Assembly (NCBI GenBank): GCA_016786615.1
Contig: JAEUVX010000002.1
Location: forward strand, 558,001 to 622,000
Source: Flavipsychrobacter sp.
GTDB taxonomy: Bacteria; Bacteroidota; Bacteroidia; Chitinophagales; Chitinophagaceae
DNA length: 64,000 bases
Direction of reading: 5' to 3'
The translations under genes and the position numbers were made by a program. Position 1 is the first letter of the stretch. Every line of letters starts with the position of its first letter. This document shows, one piece after another, positions 61,113 through 64,000 of the stretch. The notes below the pieces were generated by a model that saw only the letters and a program-made list of their open reading frames with translations, was not told the origin of the DNA and did not search any database.

Positions 61113-62312
61113 ATGGATAAGAAAATTCAAGTAGTTTCATTTCAATCTTTGTCAGCCAGCAGCGGTGCGGGCATGGCAAGGTTAGGCTATTTGCTTTCTG
61201 ATGAATTACAGAAACGAAAACTGCTGCAAAATTTCATTGTACATTCAAAAGGTAAGTTTGATACTCCATTTCCATCAATACCCGTCTCGCCATTATCAAG
61301 ATTCTATCTGTTGATTTTAAACAAATTCGTCAACGCATTTAGTGTACCATCTTACAAATTCAGACTTTGGCAAGAAATGCTTTTTGATTGGTTTTGCGAA
61401 TTACGGTTAAACAAGGAAACAGATATACTTTTCACTACTAACGCATTTCTGTACCGAACATTCAGACAAGCAAAGAGAAACGGCACATTGATTGTATTAT
61501 TACCAGGGACACCCGAAGAAAATTATATCTACAGATTAGTATCAGAAGAAAACACAAGGATGGGCATCAACACAACAGATGCATATACTTATAAAAAACG
61601 AATAGCGTACTTCAATAAAAGCATACAATATGTAGATAAAGTTATAGGTGCATTGCCTACAGCATATACAACCTACATGGAGGCAGAACACAAGGCTGAA
61701 GTGGTAAAAATACTTGGCCACATGACCCCTGACTTCAAACAATCTTCAAATTCAAAACCAGTCAATAATGCAGAGTTCCATATTGGCTATATTGCACATA
61801 CCGTTATCTTAAAAGGTTTGCATTACTTATTGGAAGCATGGCAAGAGATTCAAAAAAACAACCCGAACATAAATATTAAATTGCATATTGGCGGAGCAAT
61901 GGATGCCCCAATCCAAAAATATATTGACCAACACTTCCCAAACCTAAGTAATGTTAATTGGATGGGGCATGTGAGTAATATACCTGCTTTTATGCAAAAG
62001 CTTGATGTATTGGTAGTGCCAAGCCTGATAGATGGTGAACCGATGACAGCACTGGAAGCAGCACATAATGCCATACCTTCAATTATTACAGACCATTGTG
62101 GTGCAAGCGAATTATTAAGTAGGGGAAATTCAGGTAGTTGGATAATACCTATAAGAGACAAAAATGCAATCATAGAAAAAATACTATACGCATATCATAA
62201 CAGAGCAGCTTGCAAAGAAAAAGGAACAAATGCTAAATACAATATAGATAATTACAGTATGGAGTCTTTTATTGTGGAAGTAGCCAATTATCTTGAAAGC
62301 ATACAGAGATGA
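61113..62312 (+). CDS. GT4-family glycosyltransferase (paralogue B)
   Basis: The 399-residue GT-B enzyme is the duplicate of the gene at 57998. IQVVSFQSLSASSGAGMARLGY matches its opening, and VVPSLIDGEPMTALEAAHNA matches its donor lobe. The rest is diverged, so the acceptor or linkage may differ. The next gene overlaps its 3' end by 4 bp. Confidence 0.86.
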   Translation: MDKKIQVVSFQSLSASSGAGMARLGYLLSDELQKRKLLQNFIVHSKGKFDTPFPSIPVSPLSRFYLLILNKFVNAFSVPSYKFRLWQEMLFDWFCELRLNKETDILFTTNAFLYRTFRQAKRNGTLIVLLPGTPEENYIYRLVSEENTRMGINTTDAYTYKKRIAYFNKSIQYVDKVIGALPTAYTTYMEAEHKAEVVKILGHMTPDFKQSSNSKPVNNAEFHIGYIAHTVILKGLHYLLEAWQEIQKNNPNINIKLHIGGAMDAPIQKYIDQHFPNLSNVNWMGHVSNIPAFMQKLDVLVVPSLIDGEPMTALEAAHNAIPSIITDHCGASELLSRGNSGSWIIPIRDKNAIIEKILYAYHNRAACKEKGTNAKYNIDNYSMESFIVEVANYLESIQR

Positions 62313-63511
62313 AGAATGTACTACTATTAGGATCAGAACTAGGGAAGGGAGGTGCAGAACGCTCTATCTCTTTACTAAGTTATTATCTGGAACAGGAAGG
62401 ATACAATGTTACGCTTTGCATACTATCAGGCACAGACAGAGAAAAGTTTTATAAAACCTGTAAGAATGTAATTTTCATAGACCCACCTGCACATTCCGGC
62501 ATTGTAGGTAAAATAAAAGCATGGAGATACAGGCTGCAAAAATTGAAACAGCTAAAGCGTGATTTAAAGATTGACACCTCCATCAGCTTTCTTGAAGGGC
62601 CGGATTATGTTAATGTATTGACCAAAGGGAAAGAGAAAGTGGTACTGAGCATTCGTGGTTCAAAAATGCACGACAAAGTTATCAGTGGTGCAATGGGCAA
62701 AATTCGCAAACAACTGCTGATACCACAACTATATAAAAAAGCAAATGAAATAGTTTGTGTAACAGATGCATTGGCAGATGAATTACACGAGCATTTCGGC
62801 ATTAGTAAAAGCAGGCTAGCTACTATCTACAATTTTTACGAGATTGATGACATCTTAAACAAAAGCAATGAAGTTCTTACAACAGAAGAAGCTGCTATAT
62901 TTTCAAAACCTGTAATCATAACATCTGGTCGCTTGCATGTTGCTAAAGAACAAGATAAACTAATCAAAATCCTAAAAACAGTTAAGCAATCTGTTGACGC
63001 TCGTGTTATGATACTTGGCGATGGAGAATTGAAAGAGCCATTTATCGAACTTTGTAACCAATTGGGGTTAAACGCCTGCAATTGGCAAAAAGAAAAAAGA
63101 ACAGATGCAGATGTTTACCTGATGGGCTTTCAACACAATGCTTTCAAATTTTATAAACATAGCAAACTGTTTGCACTCACATCCTCTTGGGAAGGCTTTC
63201 CAAATGTATTGGCAGAGGCGTTGATATGTGGCATTCCTGTAGTATCAACAGACTGTCCTACAGGACCAAGAGAAATATTGAATGTACCCAATCTATCCAA
63301 AGAGCCGATTGAATACAGCATAGATACACAGGTAGGTACACTATTACCAATGGTTAATCACCTGAGTGATAAAACACAACAATTATGGGTGGATGCAATA
63401 ATAAAATGGTTACAACAACCTGCGCCATCAAAAAACGAATTTGAAACGCTTACAAAACGCTTTACATTACAGTCTATGCTGCAACAGTGGAAAAATGTAA
63501 TAGATAACTAA
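62309..63511 (+). CDS. GT4-family glycosyltransferase
   Basis: The 400-residue GT-B enzyme has the loop LGKGGAERSISLLSYYLE at the N-terminus and IITSGRLHVAKEQDKLIKIL plus the donor region SSWEGFPNVLAEALICGIPVVST in the C-terminal lobe. It is more like general WcaL/PglA-type GT4 enzymes than the two paralogues before it. The 4-bp overlap upstream and 1-bp gap downstream place it in the operon. Confidence 0.88.
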   Translation: MKNVLLLGSELGKGGAERSISLLSYYLEQEGYNVTLCILSGTDREKFYKTCKNVIFIDPPAHSGIVGKIKAWRYRLQKLKQLKRDLKIDTSISFLEGPDYVNVLTKGKEKVVLSIRGSKMHDKVISGAMGKIRKQLLIPQLYKKANEIVCVTDALADELHEHFGISKSRLATIYNFYEIDDILNKSNEVLTTEEAAIFSKPVIITSGRLHVAKEQDKLIKILKTVKQSVDARVMILGDGELKEPFIELCNQLGLNACNWQKEKRTDADVYLMGFQHNAFKFYKHSKLFALTSSWEGFPNVLAEALICGIPVVSTDCPTGPREILNVPNLSKEPIEYSIDTQVGTLLPMVNHLSDKTQQLWVDAIIKWLQQPAPSKNEFETLTKRFTLQSMLQQWKNVIDN

Positions 63512-63512
63512 G

Positions 63513-64000
63513 ATGAACATTCTGATTATAGACAACTCACTTGCTTTTACAGGTGCATTCAAATGCGCACTTAGCGAGGCTATGCTATTATCAGACAAAC
63601 ATAAGTTTACTTTCGTCATACACCCGAATAGCAGGGTTAAGGCAAATCTGGAAGCGAACAATATTCTTTACCATACTATCAAGCTGCAAGAGATTCGCAA
63701 ATCTCCATCTATTCTTCTCTACCCTTTCGCGCTACTGCTAAATACATACAGAGTAAGCAGCATAATAAAACGTGAGCAAATAGATGTGGTGCAGATGAAT
63801 GACTTTTACAACCTCATTGGTGCTTTGCTAAAAATATTCGGCTACAAAGGGAAACTGATTACCTATGTACGTTTTGTACCATCTGCAATGCCAGCACCAT
63901 TCAGAAAACTGTGGACGTTCTTTGCACAGCGTTACAGCCATCATGTTATTGCAGTTTCGGATACTGTATTGAAAGAATTACCGGTTAACAAAAACACAAT
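63513..64000 (+). CDS. Glycosyltransferase-like protein, N-terminal part only
   Basis: The ATG at 63513 opens a frame that runs off the right edge; 162 residues are visible. It looks like the acceptor-side Rossmann lobe of a GT4-type enzyme: MNILIIDNSLAFTGAFKCAL with the loop after strand 1, then IDVVQMNDFYNLIGALLKIFG and KLITYVRFVPSAMPAP, and SHHVIAVSDTVLKEL, which matches the strand before the donor lobe. The donor domain lies beyond the window. Confidence 0.72.
   Translation, partial: MNILIIDNSLAFTGAFKCALSEAMLLSDKHKFTFVIHPNSRVKANLEANNILYHTIKLQEIRKSPSILLYPFALLLNTYRVSSIIKREQIDVVQMNDFYNLIGALLKIFGYKGKLITYVRFVPSAMPAPFRKLWTFFAQRYSHHVIAVSDTVLKELPVNKNT

Noticed and set aside
1-64000. tRNA or rRNA genes, CRISPR arrays, insertion sequences, prophage
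   Set aside because: No cloverleaf with a proper T-loop, no regularly spaced repeats and no transposase, integrase or phage-like protein was seen.

Overview
The window is a contiguous piece of a Bacteroidetes chromosome, most like Chitinophagales/Sphingobacteriales (the rank below phylum is inference). The phylum call rests on several signs: three secreted proteins with a type IX secretion (T9SS) C-terminal sorting domain, a PorP/SprF protein next to a TPR/PD40/OmpA protein, promoters of the TTTG-N19-21-TAnnTTTG type instead of -35/-10 boxes, few Shine-Dalgarno sequences, the DUF3822-rsmD-coaD and ftsK-lolA gene pairs, and a Bacteroidetes-type PurF and LeuS. I found no tRNA, rRNA, CRISPR array, transposase or phage gene.

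Layout. 1-3.5 kb: start of a copper-type P-ATPase, tsaE, a LysE-type exporter and purF. 3.7-7.2 kb: an orphan T9SS sorting-domain ORF and a very long M1 metallopeptidase that appears fused to an outer-membrane beta-barrel. 7.2-9.4 kb: a candidate small RNA, then an anti-sigma/ECF-sigma pair. 9.5-18.5 kb: K+-dependent membrane pyrophosphatase, two T9SS cargo proteins, a glycosyltransferase, a thioesterase and a YdeI/OmdA-like protein. 18.7-26.2 kb: OxyR, spermidine-synthase-like protein, M48 lipoprotein, PlsY, PrmA, then the OmpA-like and PorP/SprF envelope proteins. 26.5-32.1 kb: FtsK, LolA-like protein, a lipoprotein, a 740-bp interval holding a 26-residue membrane micropeptide and a structured RNA segment, then FabD. 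32.2-43.2 kb: YtxJ flanked by intergenic repeats, a MATE exporter, DUF3822-RsmD-CoaD, YkvA-like protein, a HmuY-like T9SS cargo with a long hairpin-rich leader, Nudix, PyrE, UbiA-type prenyltransferase, Maf, an FAD oxidoreductase and a tandem pair of secreted paralogues. 43.2-49.4 kb: LeuS with an AT-rich insert, a small lipoprotein, SCO1/SenC, chromate transporter, a 48-aa membrane protein and PdxH. 49.4-64 kb: an interval with DnaA-box-like sites, then one long plus-strand exopolysaccharide cluster that runs off the end of the window.

How the genes work together. Most of the window is core metabolism and envelope biogenesis. The accessory part is the surface-polysaccharide operon: Wza-type export lipoprotein, Wzc-type tyrosine kinase with a tyrosine-rich tail, ABC-type flippase, glycosyltransferases, a deacetylase-like protein and an AsnB-type amidotransferase lying between two paralogous glycosyltransferases. 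No Wzx or Wzy was seen inside the window. The observations I rate highest are the M1 peptidase/barrel fusion, the micropeptide plus structured RNA at 30.7-31.0 kb, near-leaderless transcription starts shared by several genes, the structured leader at 37.7-38.0 kb, and the AsnB-containing polysaccharide cluster.
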